Assembly (NCBI GenBank): GCA_948933715.1 | Contig: CAQZPH010000020.1 | Coordinates: 1 to 14,892 of the forward strand | From: an uncultured Eubacteriales bacterium | Lineage (GTDB): Bacteria; Bacillota; Clostridia; Oscillospirales; Acutalibacteraceae | DNA length: 14,892 bases | Direction of reading: 5' to 3' | In this document: positions 5,674-13,614 of the stretch, in pieces | Numbering within the stretch: position 1 is the first letter of the stretch | Layout: each line of letters starts with the position of its first letter | Program-made: the position numbers and the translations under genes | Notes under the pieces: generated by a model | What the model was told of the DNA's origin: nothing | Databases searched by the model: none | What the model saw: the letters and a program-made list of their open reading frames with translations, nothing else

Positions 5674-7611
5674 TTGAGAAGAAAAGTTTGGATTGTAACT
5701 CCTTTGATTTTTATTATGAATTTGTTGATACTATGCATGGCAATAGTTAGTTATTTTTTAAATAGATATATCTTTTTTATAGAATTAGCTTTGTTTTTTA
5801 TAAGCGTTATTGTATCTTTTTTAAACTATTCAAAATTTAGAGCTTACATCAGCAAAATGATAATTGATACAGTTGAATTTGAGTCAAACAGTGAAATGCT
5901 TTTAGGATCAAGCCCGTTTCCGGCACTGATTGTTGGAACTAATGACGATATCATTTTTGCCAATGGATTGTTTAAATCCACAGTAACCAATGGGTCTGAA
6001 TGTATAGGAGAATCTGTAGAAAAATTTCTTTCAGGAAAAACGGTAAGCTATATTTTAAAGCATAGGGGAATAGATGTATCATATGCCGGTAAAAGATATA
6101 CCGTTTACGGTGTAGATTCGTCTAGTGTGAAGGTTATTTATTTTATAGAAGACACTTATTACAAAGAAACGACATTTGAGTATCTAGAAAGTAGACCAAC
6201 AGTAGCACTTATTGTTTTTGACAATAAAGAAGAAATTTTGCGAGACATAGAAGTTGAACAAAGCAGTCAAGTTATTGCGAAAGTGGAACAACAACTACAG
6301 AACTGGGCTAAAAATGCAAAAGGTATATTTAGAAAATTAAATGATGATCTTTATATGATGATAGTTGAAGAGCGTTATGTAAAGAACTTTATTAGTGAAA
6401 AGTTTAGTATACTTGAATCTATAAGGAACATTACAATTGATGGCAATAAATTTGCAACGTTATCAATTGGCATAGGAAGAGAAGCTTCATGCCTTAAAGA
6501 GAGTGAACTTTGGGCCAAAAAAGCACTTCATATGGCGCTTGGTAGGGGTGGAGATCAAGCTGTCGTGAAACAAAAAGAAACTTATTCTTTTTTTGGAGGA
6601 ATATCTAAAGGAACTGAAAAATTAGATAAAGTAAGAACCAGAGTAATTGCTAATACATTAATTGAGCATATACGTGCAAGCGATAAAGTTCTTATTATGG
6701 GGCACAAATATTCAGACCTTGATAGTTTCGGTTCTTGTATTGGAATGTGGAGTGCCGTTGCTAAAAGTCAGAAAAAACCAGCTTATATAGTTTTAGATAA
6801 AAATTTAACTTTAGCAGGTGCTCACCTTCAAAACATTCAGGAATTAGTAAATGCCAAAATGATTATAAATGCTGAGGACGCAATAAATATTATAACAGAT
6901 AAAACTTTACTCATTATTGTGGATACGCATTCACCAAATTTTGTTGAGGATACTACAGTTTATCAAAAATGTAAGCGTATCGTTGTAATCGATCATCACA
7001 GAATGATGGTTAACCACATTGATGACGCTTTAGTGTTTTATCATGAACCGTCGGCCTCATCTTCTTCAGAAATGGTTACAGAGCTAATACAGTACTTCGG
7101 GGAGAACTTTTTAAGCCCATTTGAAGCAGAAGTACTTCTTGCTGGTATTATGCTTGACACTAAAAACTTTGTTTTAAAAACAGGAGTTCGAACTTTTGAA
7201 GCAGCAGCATTTTTAAGAGGAAAAGGCGCTAATACAGTTACTGTAAAGAAGCTTTTTTCAAACACCATAAAAACTTATAAAGAAAAATATCAACTAGTTG
7301 CATCCGCTGAGATTTTTAATAATTGCGCAATATCAGTATCGCAAAAAGAAATACCCAATATAAGGCTTGCATCAGCTCAGGCAGCAGATGAGCTTCTTGA
7401 TATACAGGATGTGAGAGCCTCTTTTGTTATATATTGTGACAAAGATACAGTTAATGTATCGGCAAGGTCTCTTGGGGATGTAAATGTGCAGCTATTAATG
7501 GAGAAATTAGGAGGTGGTGGGCATCAGACTATGGCTGGAGCACAACTTGTAAATACTAGTGTTACTCAAGTTAGAGAAAAAATAATTGAAATGATAACTT
7601 ACATGAAATGA
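5674..7611 (+). CDS. gdpP: Cyclic-di-AMP phosphodiesterase (GdpP/YybT family)
   Basis: GdpP is a membrane protein that hydrolyses c-di-AMP, a messenger controlling potassium, osmotic and cell-wall balance. The 645 residues match the family length. Two transmembrane segments lie at about 5-28 and 32-50, then a PAS-like region (about 75-160), a degenerate GGDEF domain (about 172-298) and the DHH/DHHA1 phosphodiesterase. Catalytic metal ligands are visible: GHKYSDLD (His344, Asp348, Asp350), VDTH (Asp417), IDHH (440-442) and Asp495. The DHHA1 motif GGGGHQ is at 613-618. The GGDEF signature is absent (the equivalent region reads KLNDDLYMM), as expected for a domain without cyclase activity. Translation starts at TTG with SD GGGGGTG 5 nt upstream. 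It follows rnj by 31 nt with no terminator between. Confidence 0.95.
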   Translation: MRRKVWIVTPLIFIMNLLILCMAIVSYFLNRYIFFIELALFFISVIVSFLNYSKFRAYISKMIIDTVEFESNSEMLLGSSPFPALIVGTNDDIIFANGLFKSTVTNGSECIGESVEKFLSGKTVSYILKHRGIDVSYAGKRYTVYGVDSSSVKVIYFIEDTYYKETTFEYLESRPTVALIVFDNKEEILRDIEVEQSSQVIAKVEQQLQNWAKNAKGIFRKLNDDLYMMIVEERYVKNFISEKFSILESIRNITIDGNKFATLSIGIGREASCLKESELWAKKALHMALGRGGDQAVVKQKETYSFFGGISKGTEKLDKVRTRVIANTLIEHIRASDKVLIMGHKYSDLDSFGSCIGMWSAVAKSQKKPAYIVLDKNLTLAGAHLQNIQELVNAKMIINAEDAINIITDKTLLIIVDTHSPNFVEDTTVYQKCKRIVVIDHHRMMVNHIDDALVFYHEPSASSSSEMVTELIQYFGENFLSPFEAEVLLAGIMLDTKNFVLKTGVRTFEAAAFLRGKGANTVTVKKLFSNTIKTYKEKYQLVASAEIFNNCAISVSQKEIPNIRLASAQAADELLDIQDVRASFVIYCDKDTVNVSARSLGDVNVQLLMEKLGGGGHQTMAGAQLVNTSVTQVREKIIEMITYMK

Positions 7612-7638
7612 TAGAAGAATTCTACGGGGGCAGTAAAA

Positions 7639-8085
7639 ATGAAGGTAATATTGTTAAGCGATCTAAAAGGTAGTGGAAAAAAGGATGATTTAATAGAGGT
7701 ATCAGATGGATATGCAAGAAACTATTTGTTACCTAAAAAGCTAGCAAGAGAAGCGACATCCCAAGCACTTAATGAATTAAATAATGCTAAAGAATCAATA
7801 AAACATAGAATAGATGAAGAAATAAAAAAGGCTAAAGAAGATGCTAGTAAAATAGAGGGTAAGTCAATAAAGCTTATGGTAAAGTCAGGCAATGAGGGAA
7901 GAATTTTTGGCTCAATTACAGCAAAAGAAATAGCTGAAGAGATAGAAAAAACTTATAATATATTGGTGGATAAAAGAAAAATTGCTTTGAAAAACGATAT
8001 TAAAGCTTTGGGGTCTTATGAATGCAATATAAAATTATATAATGGTGTTAATGCCAAAATGACTATTATGGTAACTGAGGGATAA
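7639..8085 (+). CDS. rplI: Large-subunit ribosomal protein L9
   Basis: L9 binds 23S rRNA near the base of the L1 stalk and helps keep the reading frame during translation. At 148 residues it has the standard length. The N-terminal rRNA-binding domain carries MKVILLSDLKGSGKK and the family signature around SDGYARNYLLPKKLA (residues 22-36). A Lys/Glu-rich connecting helix follows (about 40-75), then the C-terminal domain with GRIFGSIT. A GGGGG SD lies 8 nt before the ATG. It sits 27 nt after gdpP and 2 nt before dnaB, so co-transcription is near certain; the rplI-dnaB pairing is common in Firmicutes. Confidence 0.97.
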   Translation: MKVILLSDLKGSGKKDDLIEVSDGYARNYLLPKKLAREATSQALNELNNAKESIKHRIDEEIKKAKEDASKIEGKSIKLMVKSGNEGRIFGSITAKEIAEEIEKTYNILVDKRKIALKNDIKALGSYECNIKLYNGVNAKMTIMVTEG

Positions 8086-8087
8086 AG

Positions 8088-9464
8088 ATGGATGAGATAA
8101 AAGTTACATCAGGATATGATGGTTTAAAATTACCTTTTAATGCAGAAGCTGAGCAATCTGTTTTAGGAGCAATATTACTTGATTCTCAATGTATTGATAG
8201 GATAGCAGAAATTTTACCTAAGGCTGACTATTTTTATCTAGCGAACCATAAGCTTATTTATTCTACAATGATGGATATGTTTACCCTTGGGCAACCGATA
8301 GATTTTGTTACAGTACTTAACCAACTAAAAAAAGATGATACTTTCGATGAAAACGATGCAAAAACATATTTACTTCAACTTGCCCAAATAGTTCCATCTA
8401 TAAAAAATGTTCATACATACGCATATATTATAAGAGATAATTATGATGTACGAACGTTGATAACTGCAGCAAGGGATATAATAGAGGATGCGTCTAGTGG
8501 ATCAAATGATGCTACCACTTTATTAGACGCTGCAGAACAAAAGATATTTGATATACGTCAAGGCAAAAGTATGCAGGGGCTACAAAAAATTGATGAAGCT
8601 ATTATTGAAACATTTGATAGACTTGATGTTCTAAATTCTGATGATAATCAGCTTTATAGAGGTATCCCAACAGGAATAGGAACCTTAGATTCTACAATAA
8701 CAGGGCTTAACCGATCAGATTTAATTTTGCTTGCAGCACGACCTGGTATGGGTAAAACAAGTTTTGCTTTAAATATAGCAAGACACGTGGCTGTAAAAGA
8801 AAAAAGAAGAGTTGCTTTTTTCTCTTTAGAAATGACAAAAGAGCAACTTACATCAAGATTATTGTCTACAGAATCTATGGTAAGTGGTATAAAATTGCGT
8901 ACGGGGAAACTCATTGATGACGAATGGGTTAGGCTCATTGAGGCAGGGGATATATTATCTAAATCGGAGATATATTTTGACGACACCCCTGGAATTACTG
9001 TTCCTGAAGTAAAAGCCAAACTTAGACGCTTAAAAAATGTTGACCTTGTGGTTATAGATTATTTGCAATTGATGTCAACCGGTAGAAGAATAGACAATCG
9101 TGTCCAGGAAATATCAGAAATCACAAGAAACTTAAAAATTATGGCAAAAGAGATTAATGTTCCGGTGATTACTTTGTCACAATTATCTCGTGCAAGTGAA
9201 CAAAGAAGTGGTCACAGACCCATGCTTTCAGATCTTCGCGATTCAGGTTCAATCGAACAGGATGCAGATATAGTATTGTTTCTTTATAGAAACGATTATT
9301 ATAACGATAATGAATATACTGACTCTAGCGAGGATTTTGATAGGAACAGTGGTGAATGTATCATAGCAAAGAATCGTCATGGCGAGACTAGAACAGTGCC
9401 ACTACACTGGCAGGGAGAATTTATGCGATTTACTGGCAAAGAGGTTAAACGTCATGAAGTATGA
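8088..9464 (+). CDS. dnaB: Replicative DNA helicase DnaB
   Basis: DnaB (called DnaC in B. subtilis) forms the hexameric ring that unwinds DNA at the replication fork and works with DnaG primase. The 458 residues comprise an N-terminal DnaB_N domain (about 14-115, FNAEAEQSVLGAILLD), a linker, and a RecA-like ATPase domain. Walker A ARPGMGKT is at 217-224, FSLEM supplies the catalytic Glu (248), Walker B LVVIDY is at 320-325, and RDSGSIEQDADIV is at 384-395. The arginine finger is probably in KNRHGET (Arg430). No intein interrupts the motifs. The start lies 2 nt after the rplI stop, with the SD inside rplI, suggesting translational coupling. The end overlaps tilS by 11 nt. Confidence 0.97.
   Translation: MDEIKVTSGYDGLKLPFNAEAEQSVLGAILLDSQCIDRIAEILPKADYFYLANHKLIYSTMMDMFTLGQPIDFVTVLNQLKKDDTFDENDAKTYLLQLAQIVPSIKNVHTYAYIIRDNYDVRTLITAARDIIEDASSGSNDATTLLDAAEQKIFDIRQGKSMQGLQKIDEAIIETFDRLDVLNSDDNQLYRGIPTGIGTLDSTITGLNRSDLILLAARPGMGKTSFALNIARHVAVKEKRRVAFFSLEMTKEQLTSRLLSTESMVSGIKLRTGKLIDDEWVRLIEAGDILSKSEIYFDDTPGITVPEVKAKLRRLKNVDLVVIDYLQLMSTGRRIDNRVQEISEITRNLKIMAKEINVPVITLSQLSRASEQRSGHRPMLSDLRDSGSIEQDADIVLFLYRNDYYNDNEYTDSSEDFDRNSGECIIAKNRHGETRTVPLHWQGEFMRFTGKEVKRHEV
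9441..9444 (+). promoter_or_regulatory. Ribosome binding site that decides the tilS start
   Basis: GAGG at 9441-9444, within the last codons of dnaB, lies 9 nt before the ATG at 9454. It favours this start over an in-frame ATG at 9379, which would overlap dnaB by 86 nt and add 25 residues unlike the TilS N-terminus. Confidence 0.75.
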
Positions 9465-10845
9465 TATTGCTGATATTAATAACAAAATTAATGATGCTAT
9501 TTTAAAATATGATATGTTAGAAGATAAAAATACCATCGTTATAGGGGTGTCAGGAGGGGCTGACTCGATGACACTCCTTAAATTTTTTATAGAGCATTCA
9601 GAACACTATAATTTAAAGATAATTGTGGCGCATGTTAACCATTGTTTAAGAGGAAAAGAATCGGATAGAGATGAAAGCTTTGTTAGAGATTATTGTCTAG
9701 AAAACAATGTATCATTTGAATTGCTACGGGTTGATATAAAAAAAGAGTCTGAGCTTTTAGGTGAGAGTACAGAAGAGTGCGCAAGAAAAGTAAGATATCA
9801 ATTTTTTAAAGAGTTAGCAAAAAAAAATAATGCACAGATAGCTACTGCGCATACACTGTCTGACAGTGTGGAGACTATGCTTATAAATTTAACAAGAGGA
9901 ACGGGGCCCTCAGGGCTTTGTGGGATACCTCCTAAGAGGGGAAATATAATACGGCCATTAATTTTTTTGAAAAGAGCACAAACGCAATATTATTGTGAGG
10001 AACACAATATTTTATATGTTATGGATAGCACAAATTTAGAACGCGAATATACGAGAAACAAGTTGCGCATGGATGTCATTCCAGTGTTAAAGGAAATAAA
10101 TCCAGAACTTGAAGAAACTGTTCTTAGAATGATGTCTATTTTAAAGTCTGATGAAAAATATTTAATGGATATTGCAAACAATATTTTAGCTGAGAGCAAA
10201 ATAGGTTTTGGGGAATATAAGCTAAGTAAAATGGCGAAAGAACCTTTTTCTATACTCTCAAGGTGTATAAGATTATCAGTTTTTGAGTTTGTAAAATCTA
10301 ATGTTTCGTCTTGGCATATAGAGCGGATAATAAACCTAATTGAAAATGGCAAGGGAGCCATTGTGTTACCTGGAAATATTAAAGTTGTAATATATAATAA
10401 TATTTTAAAAGTAGAAAAAATAGAGAAGCCCCAAGAGAAAGAATACTTTGAAGTGCCGTTTAATAAAGGAGACACTTTTATAGAAAACTTGGGGAAACTC
10501 ACAATAAATATAATAAGTAAAGAAGAATTTAATAAATTTAATAAAATTAACAATTTACTGTTTTTTTATGCACTAGATTATGCTACAATAAATAAGGATA
10601 CTAATTTTAGAAATAGAAGACCCGGGGATACCTTTTGTAGAGCTGGTAGAAGGATAACAAAAACCATAAAAAAGTTATTTAATGAACTAAAGATCCCTCT
10701 AAAAAATCGAGACCGGATATTAATGCTAGCAAACAAAAATGAGATCTTATGGATAAATAATATTGGAGTATCTGAAAAAGCAAAGGTTACAGATAAAACC
10801 GAAAAAGTAGTACTTATTTATTTAGAGGAGAAAGAAAAATGTTAG
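9454..10845 (+). CDS. tilS: tRNA(Ile)-lysidine synthase
   Basis: TilS uses ATP and lysine to convert C34 of the CAU-anticodon tRNA-Ile into lysidine, changing its decoding from AUG to AUA; it is essential in most bacteria. The chosen start gives 463 residues, normal for the longer TilS type. The N-terminal N-type ATP pyrophosphatase domain has the PP-loop SGGADS at 33-38, HVNHCLRG at 60-67, and TAHTLSDSVETMLINL further on. A middle substrate-recognition region follows. The C-terminal domain is recognisable by NRRPGDTF and KKLFNELKIPLKNRDR. It overlaps dnaB by 11 nt and hpt by 7 nt, so its translation is probably coupled on both sides. The tilS-hpt-ftsH order is classical for Firmicutes. Confidence 0.95.
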   Translation: MKYDIADINNKINDAILKYDMLEDKNTIVIGVSGGADSMTLLKFFIEHSEHYNLKIIVAHVNHCLRGKESDRDESFVRDYCLENNVSFELLRVDIKKESELLGESTEECARKVRYQFFKELAKKNNAQIATAHTLSDSVETMLINLTRGTGPSGLCGIPPKRGNIIRPLIFLKRAQTQYYCEEHNILYVMDSTNLEREYTRNKLRMDVIPVLKEINPELEETVLRMMSILKSDEKYLMDIANNILAESKIGFGEYKLSKMAKEPFSILSRCIRLSVFEFVKSNVSSWHIERIINLIENGKGAIVLPGNIKVVIYNNILKVEKIEKPQEKEYFEVPFNKGDTFIENLGKLTINIISKEEFNKFNKINNLLFFYALDYATINKDTNFRNRRPGDTFCRAGRRITKTIKKLFNELKIPLKNRDRILMLANKNEILWINNIGVSEKAKVTDKTEKVVLIYLEEKEKC

Positions 10846-11375
10846 ATGACATCGAAAGAGTTTTGTTGACTCAAGAAGAAATAAAAGAAAAAGTTAAAGA
10901 ATTAGGAGAAAAGATAAGTAAGGACTATAAAGGAAAAAATTTATTGTTAGTGAGTGTTTTAAAAGGATCAATTGTGTTTATGGCAGATATAATGCGATCG
11001 ATTACTGAACATTGCAGAATCGATTTTATGGCTGTATCTAGCTATGGCTCAAGCACGAAAACAAGTGGAGTTGTAAAAATACTTAAAGATCTTGACATAC
11101 CGCTTGAAGGGTATGATGTATTAATTATTGAGGATATATTAGATAGTGGAATGACGCTTGATTATATAAAGAAGTTATTAAAAGGAAGGAACCCAGCAAG
11201 TATAAAGATTTGTACTCTTCTTGACAAACCAGCAAGAAGAAAAGTAGATATTAAAGCAGATTATCTTGGTTTTAGTATTCCAGATGAATTTGTAGTAGGC
11301 TATGGGCTTGATTATGCTGAAAAATATAGAAACCTACCGTTTATAGGTGTTCTAAAACCACAAATATATAATTAA
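10839..11375 (+). CDS. hpt: Hypoxanthine(-guanine) phosphoribosyltransferase
   Basis: This cytoplasmic purine-salvage enzyme joins hypoxanthine or guanine to PRPP, giving IMP or GMP. Its 178 residues match bacterial Hpt. The PRPP-binding motif reads LIIEDILDSGMTL, with acidic pair Glu98-Asp99 and the Asp102-Ser103-Gly104 turn. SVLKGSIVFMADIMR near residue 39 is the PPi-binding loop. IPDEFVVGYGLDYAEKYRNLP near the C-terminus is the base-binding and Hpt-specific segment. SD GAGGAG lies 8 nt before the ATG, within tilS. In B. subtilis Hpt acts with TilS and FtsH in a linked operon and its level responds to (p)ppGpp. Specificity for hypoxanthine over guanine cannot be read from sequence alone. 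Confidence 0.96.
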   Translation: MLDDIERVLLTQEEIKEKVKELGEKISKDYKGKNLLLVSVLKGSIVFMADIMRSITEHCRIDFMAVSSYGSSTKTSGVVKILKDLDIPLEGYDVLIIEDILDSGMTLDYIKKLLKGRNPASIKICTLLDKPARRKVDIKADYLGFSIPDEFVVGYGLDYAEKYRNLPFIGVLKPQIYN

Positions 11376-11388
11376 CAACTAGTTGTTA
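11373..11388. repeat. Perfect 16-bp palindrome at the ftsH promoter
   Basis: TAACAACTAGTTGTTA is a perfect palindrome that begins at the hpt stop codon and overlaps the first bases of the -10 element at 11387. It has no T-run after it, so it does not look like a terminator. Its position suits an operator for a dimeric repressor, but the regulator is unknown. Confidence 0.6.
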
Positions 11389-11392
11389 TAAT
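11384..11392 (+). promoter_or_regulatory. Extended -10 promoter of ftsH
   Basis: TGTTATAAT gives a full extended -10 (TG, one base, TATAAT). No good -35 box is found 16-18 bp upstream (AT-only sequence at 11364-11369), as is usual for extended -10 promoters. Transcription would start near 11399, about 32 nt before the ftsH start. It would add to read-through from the upstream operon. Confidence 0.6.
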
Positions 11393-11430
11393 AAAATCGG
11401 GTGTAATACACTTAAAGGGAGAGAATCATA

Positions 11431-13284
11431 TTGGAAAATAAAAAAATGTTTAGAAATATGATGTTTTATATTGGAATACCAATATTAATAATTATATTTA
11501 TACTAACTTTATTTGGTTCTAAAGCTCAAAAAACAGAACGTTATTCTGATATTGTAAAATATTTTAAAGATCAAAAGGTTACAGAGTATAATATGAATCT
11601 TGGAACCGGAGAGATGAATATAAAACTCGAAGATAATAAAGAAATAAAATATATTGCACCTAATGTGCTTTGGGTAAGAGAAGATATAAAACCATTTATT
11701 GATGAATATAATAACAATAATCCAGAAAATCAAATGAAACAGGATTTAATAAGAGCTAACGAAAATTCATGGTGGACTTCAGCACTACTTGAAGTTGTAA
11801 TGTTTATAGGTATAGGCATTGTATGGTGGTTTATTATGCGCAAAGCAATGTCAGGGTTTGGCGATGGTGGAAAAACTATGACATTTGGCAAAGCCAAAAT
11901 AAAAAACATGACCGATGAAAAACGCAAAACTACATTTGCAGACGTAGCTGGAGCAGACGAAGAAAAAGAAGAATTAGCTGAACTAGTTGAGTTTCTTAAA
12001 AACCCTCAGAAATATAATGAACTTGGTGCAAGGATTCCTAAAGGGGTTTTGTTAGTGGGACCTCCTGGAACGGGTAAAACGCTTTTAGCAAGAGCTGTAG
12101 CAGGTGAAGCGGGAGTACCGTTTTTCTCTATTTCTGGTTCTGATTTTGTTGAAATGTTTGTTGGTGTAGGCGCTTCGCGTGTTAGAGATCTTTTTGAGCA
12201 AGCAAAAAAGAATTCACCCTGTATAATATTTATAGATGAAATCGATGCAGTGGGAAGGCAAAGAGGTGCAGGTCTTGGTGGAGGACATGACGAAAGAGAA
12301 CAGACTCTTAATCAATTGCTAGTTGAGATGGATGGTTTTGGTGCAAATGAAGGTGTAATAATGATTGCTGCTACCAATAGACCTGATGTTTTGGATCCAG
12401 CTCTTATGAGACCAGGAAGATTTGATAGGCAGGTTATGGTAGGGTACCCAGATATAAAAGGTCGAGAAGATATATTAAAGGTGCATTCAAAAGGGAAACC
12501 ATTAGCACCTGATGTAGTGCTTAATACTATAGCTAAATCTACTGCAGGGTTTACCGGTGCAGACCTTGAAAATCTCCTTAATGAAGCGGCATTATTAGCA
12601 GCAAGGAGAAATTTAAAAGCGATTACAATGACTGAAATAGAGGAAGCGACAATTAAAGTTGTAGTTGGAACAGAAAAGAAATCTCGGGTTATGACCGATA
12701 AAGAAAAGAAATTAACAGCATACCATGAAGCTGGGCACGCTGTAGTAACTTATTTTTGTAACACTCAAGATCCAGTGCATCAAATATCTATTATTCCAAG
12801 AGGTATGGCTGGTGGATATACAATGTCTTTACCGTCTGAGGACCGTTCATATAAATCAAGTTTAGAAATGAATGAAACTATACAAGTGCTTCTTGGAGGT
12901 AGAGTTGCAGAAGCATTAATCCTAGGAGATATTTCAACGGGAGCTTCAAATGATATAAAACGCGCTACTGATATTGCAAATTCAATGGTTACAAAATATG
13001 GTATGAGTTCAGTTTTAGGACCAATTGCATATAGTTCTGAAAATGAAGAAATTTTTATTGGTAGAGATATGGGGCACGTAAAGAACTATTCTGAGAAAAT
13101 AGCAGCGGAAATAGATACCGAAGTTAAAAATTTAATAACAGAATGTTATAAAAAGACCACCGATATATTAAATAAAAATATATCTAAACTTCATGAAGTG
13201 GCTCAATTCTTAGTTGAAAAAGAAAAGATGAGCGCCGAAGAATTTAGGAAAATCATGAAGGGTAAAGAAGAAAAAGAAGATTAA
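11431..13284 (+). CDS. ftsH: ATP-dependent zinc metalloprotease FtsH
   Basis: FtsH is a hexameric membrane AAA protease that degrades damaged membrane proteins and selected cytoplasmic regulators. It has 617 residues. Transmembrane helix 1 is at about 10-29, a short outside domain follows (30-113), and helix 2 is at about 116-136. The AAA module shows Walker A GPPGTGKT (210-217), pore loop FVG (243-245), Walker B IIFIDE (265-270) and the second region of homology with Arg327 and Arg330. The zinc site is HEAGH (432-436) with Asp508 in GASND as third ligand. The C-terminus is Lys/Glu-rich. It starts at TTG with SD AAAGGGAGAG 7 nt upstream. A 55-nt gap from hpt, the widest in the operon, contains a palindrome and an extended -10 promoter, so ftsH probably has its own control. 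A strong terminator follows. Confidence 0.97.
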   Translation: MENKKMFRNMMFYIGIPILIIIFILTLFGSKAQKTERYSDIVKYFKDQKVTEYNMNLGTGEMNIKLEDNKEIKYIAPNVLWVREDIKPFIDEYNNNNPENQMKQDLIRANENSWWTSALLEVVMFIGIGIVWWFIMRKAMSGFGDGGKTMTFGKAKIKNMTDEKRKTTFADVAGADEEKEELAELVEFLKNPQKYNELGARIPKGVLLVGPPGTGKTLLARAVAGEAGVPFFSISGSDFVEMFVGVGASRVRDLFEQAKKNSPCIIFIDEIDAVGRQRGAGLGGGHDEREQTLNQLLVEMDGFGANEGVIMIAATNRPDVLDPALMRPGRFDRQVMVGYPDIKGREDILKVHSKGKPLAPDVVLNTIAKSTAGFTGADLENLLNEAALLAARRNLKAITMTEIEEATIKVVVGTEKKSRVMTDKEKKLTAYHEAGHAVVTYFCNTQDPVHQISIIPRGMAGGYTMSLPSEDRSYKSSLEMNETIQVLLGGRVAEALILGDISTGASNDIKRATDIANSMVTKYGMSSVLGPIAYSSENEEIFIGRDMGHVKNYSEKIAAEIDTEVKNLITECYKKTTDILNKNISKLHEVAQFLVEKEKMSAEEFRKIMKGKEEKED

Positions 13285-13288
13285 CTGC

Positions 13289-13321
13289 AAAAGGAATGCG
13301 AAGCAATAGCATTCCTTTTTT
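13289..13321 (+). terminator. Intrinsic terminator after ftsH
   Basis: AAAAGGAATGC (13289-13299) pairs perfectly with GCATTCCTTTT (13309-13319) around a 9-nt loop, and the T-run continues to 13321. It starts 5 nt after the ftsH stop and closes the rnj-to-ftsH series. Confidence 0.93.
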
Positions 13322-13377
13322 ATTTATACCTTAATGTTTGATGAAGTTTAGTAGTTTTTAAGAAAACGAAAATGTTC

Positions 13378-13406
13378 TTGATTTTGATATGGTTTTGTAG
13401 TATAAT
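13378..13406 (+). promoter_or_regulatory. Promoter of the tRNA-Ser gene
   Basis: TTGATT (13378-13383) and TATAAT (13401-13406) are separated by 17 bp. The predicted start near 13413 leaves a leader of about 17 nt before the mature tRNA, to be removed by RNase P. Confidence 0.85.
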
Positions 13407-13410
13407 ATCC

Positions 13411-13423
13411 TAAGTCGTTGCAA
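13411..13423 (+). repeat. Left copy of a short direct repeat flanking tRNA-Ser
   Basis: TAAGTCGTTGCAA here recurs as TAAGATCGTTGCAA at 13573-13586, differing by one inserted base. The two copies bracket the tRNA and its terminator and are about 160 bp apart. They may be remnants of a small duplication or a shared functional leader element. Confidence 0.5.
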
Positions 13424-13429
13424 CACTAT

Positions 13430-13522
13430 GGAGAGGTGTCCGAGATGGCCGAAGGAGCACGATTGGAAATCGTGTAAACCGTTAAAGCGGTTTCTGGGGT
13501 TCGAATCCCCATCTCTCCGCCA
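13430..13522 (+). tRNA. tRNA-Ser, anticodon GGA
   Basis: The 93-nt gene folds as a class II tRNA. The acceptor stem is GGAGAGG with TCTCTCC, the discriminator is G, and CCA is encoded at 13520-13522. The D-arm begins TCCGAG. The anticodon stem CACGA/TCGTG encloses the loop TTGGAAA, with anticodon GGA at 13465-13467, reading UCC and UCU. The long variable arm typical of serine tRNA pairs AAACCG with CGGTTT. The T-arm is TGGGG-TTCGAAT-CCCCA. It stands alone with its own promoter and terminator. Confidence 0.97.
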
Positions 13523-13525
13523 CTT

Positions 13526-13572
13526 TAATAACTCAAAGTTGACTTTTTGGTCGATTTTGAGTTATTATTTTG
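13526..13572 (+). terminator. Intrinsic terminator after tRNA-Ser
   Basis: A long stem pairs 13526-13543 with 13550-13567 (two G-U wobbles) around a 6-base loop. The outer 12 bp (TAATAACTCAAA with TTTGAGTTATTA) are perfect. The following T-run is short (four T). It begins 4 nt after the CCA end and probably trims most read-through into psuK. Confidence 0.8.
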
Positions 13573-13586
13573 TAAGATCGTTGCAA
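13573..13586 (+). repeat. Right copy of the direct repeat flanking tRNA-Ser
   Basis: TAAGATCGTTGCAA matches the sequence at 13411-13423 apart from one extra A. It lies between the tRNA terminator and the psuK SD. Confidence 0.5.
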
Positions 13587-13614
13587 GTAGTAACATAAGA
13601 AAGGAGGGTATAAA

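Noticed and set aside
8088..9464. Intein in DnaB, a common intein host
   Set aside because: Walker A, Walker B and later motifs follow each other without interruption and the length (458 residues) is normal.
9990..10553. Minus-strand frame of 187 codons inside tilS
   Set aside because: It is fully contained in a well-supported TilS frame and shows no recognisable motif, promoter or SD.
11373..11388. Rex-type operator at the ftsH palindrome
   Set aside because: Rex sites read TTGT...ACAA from the outside in. Here the half-sites are in the opposite order (TAACAA, then TTGTTA), so the consensus is not met.
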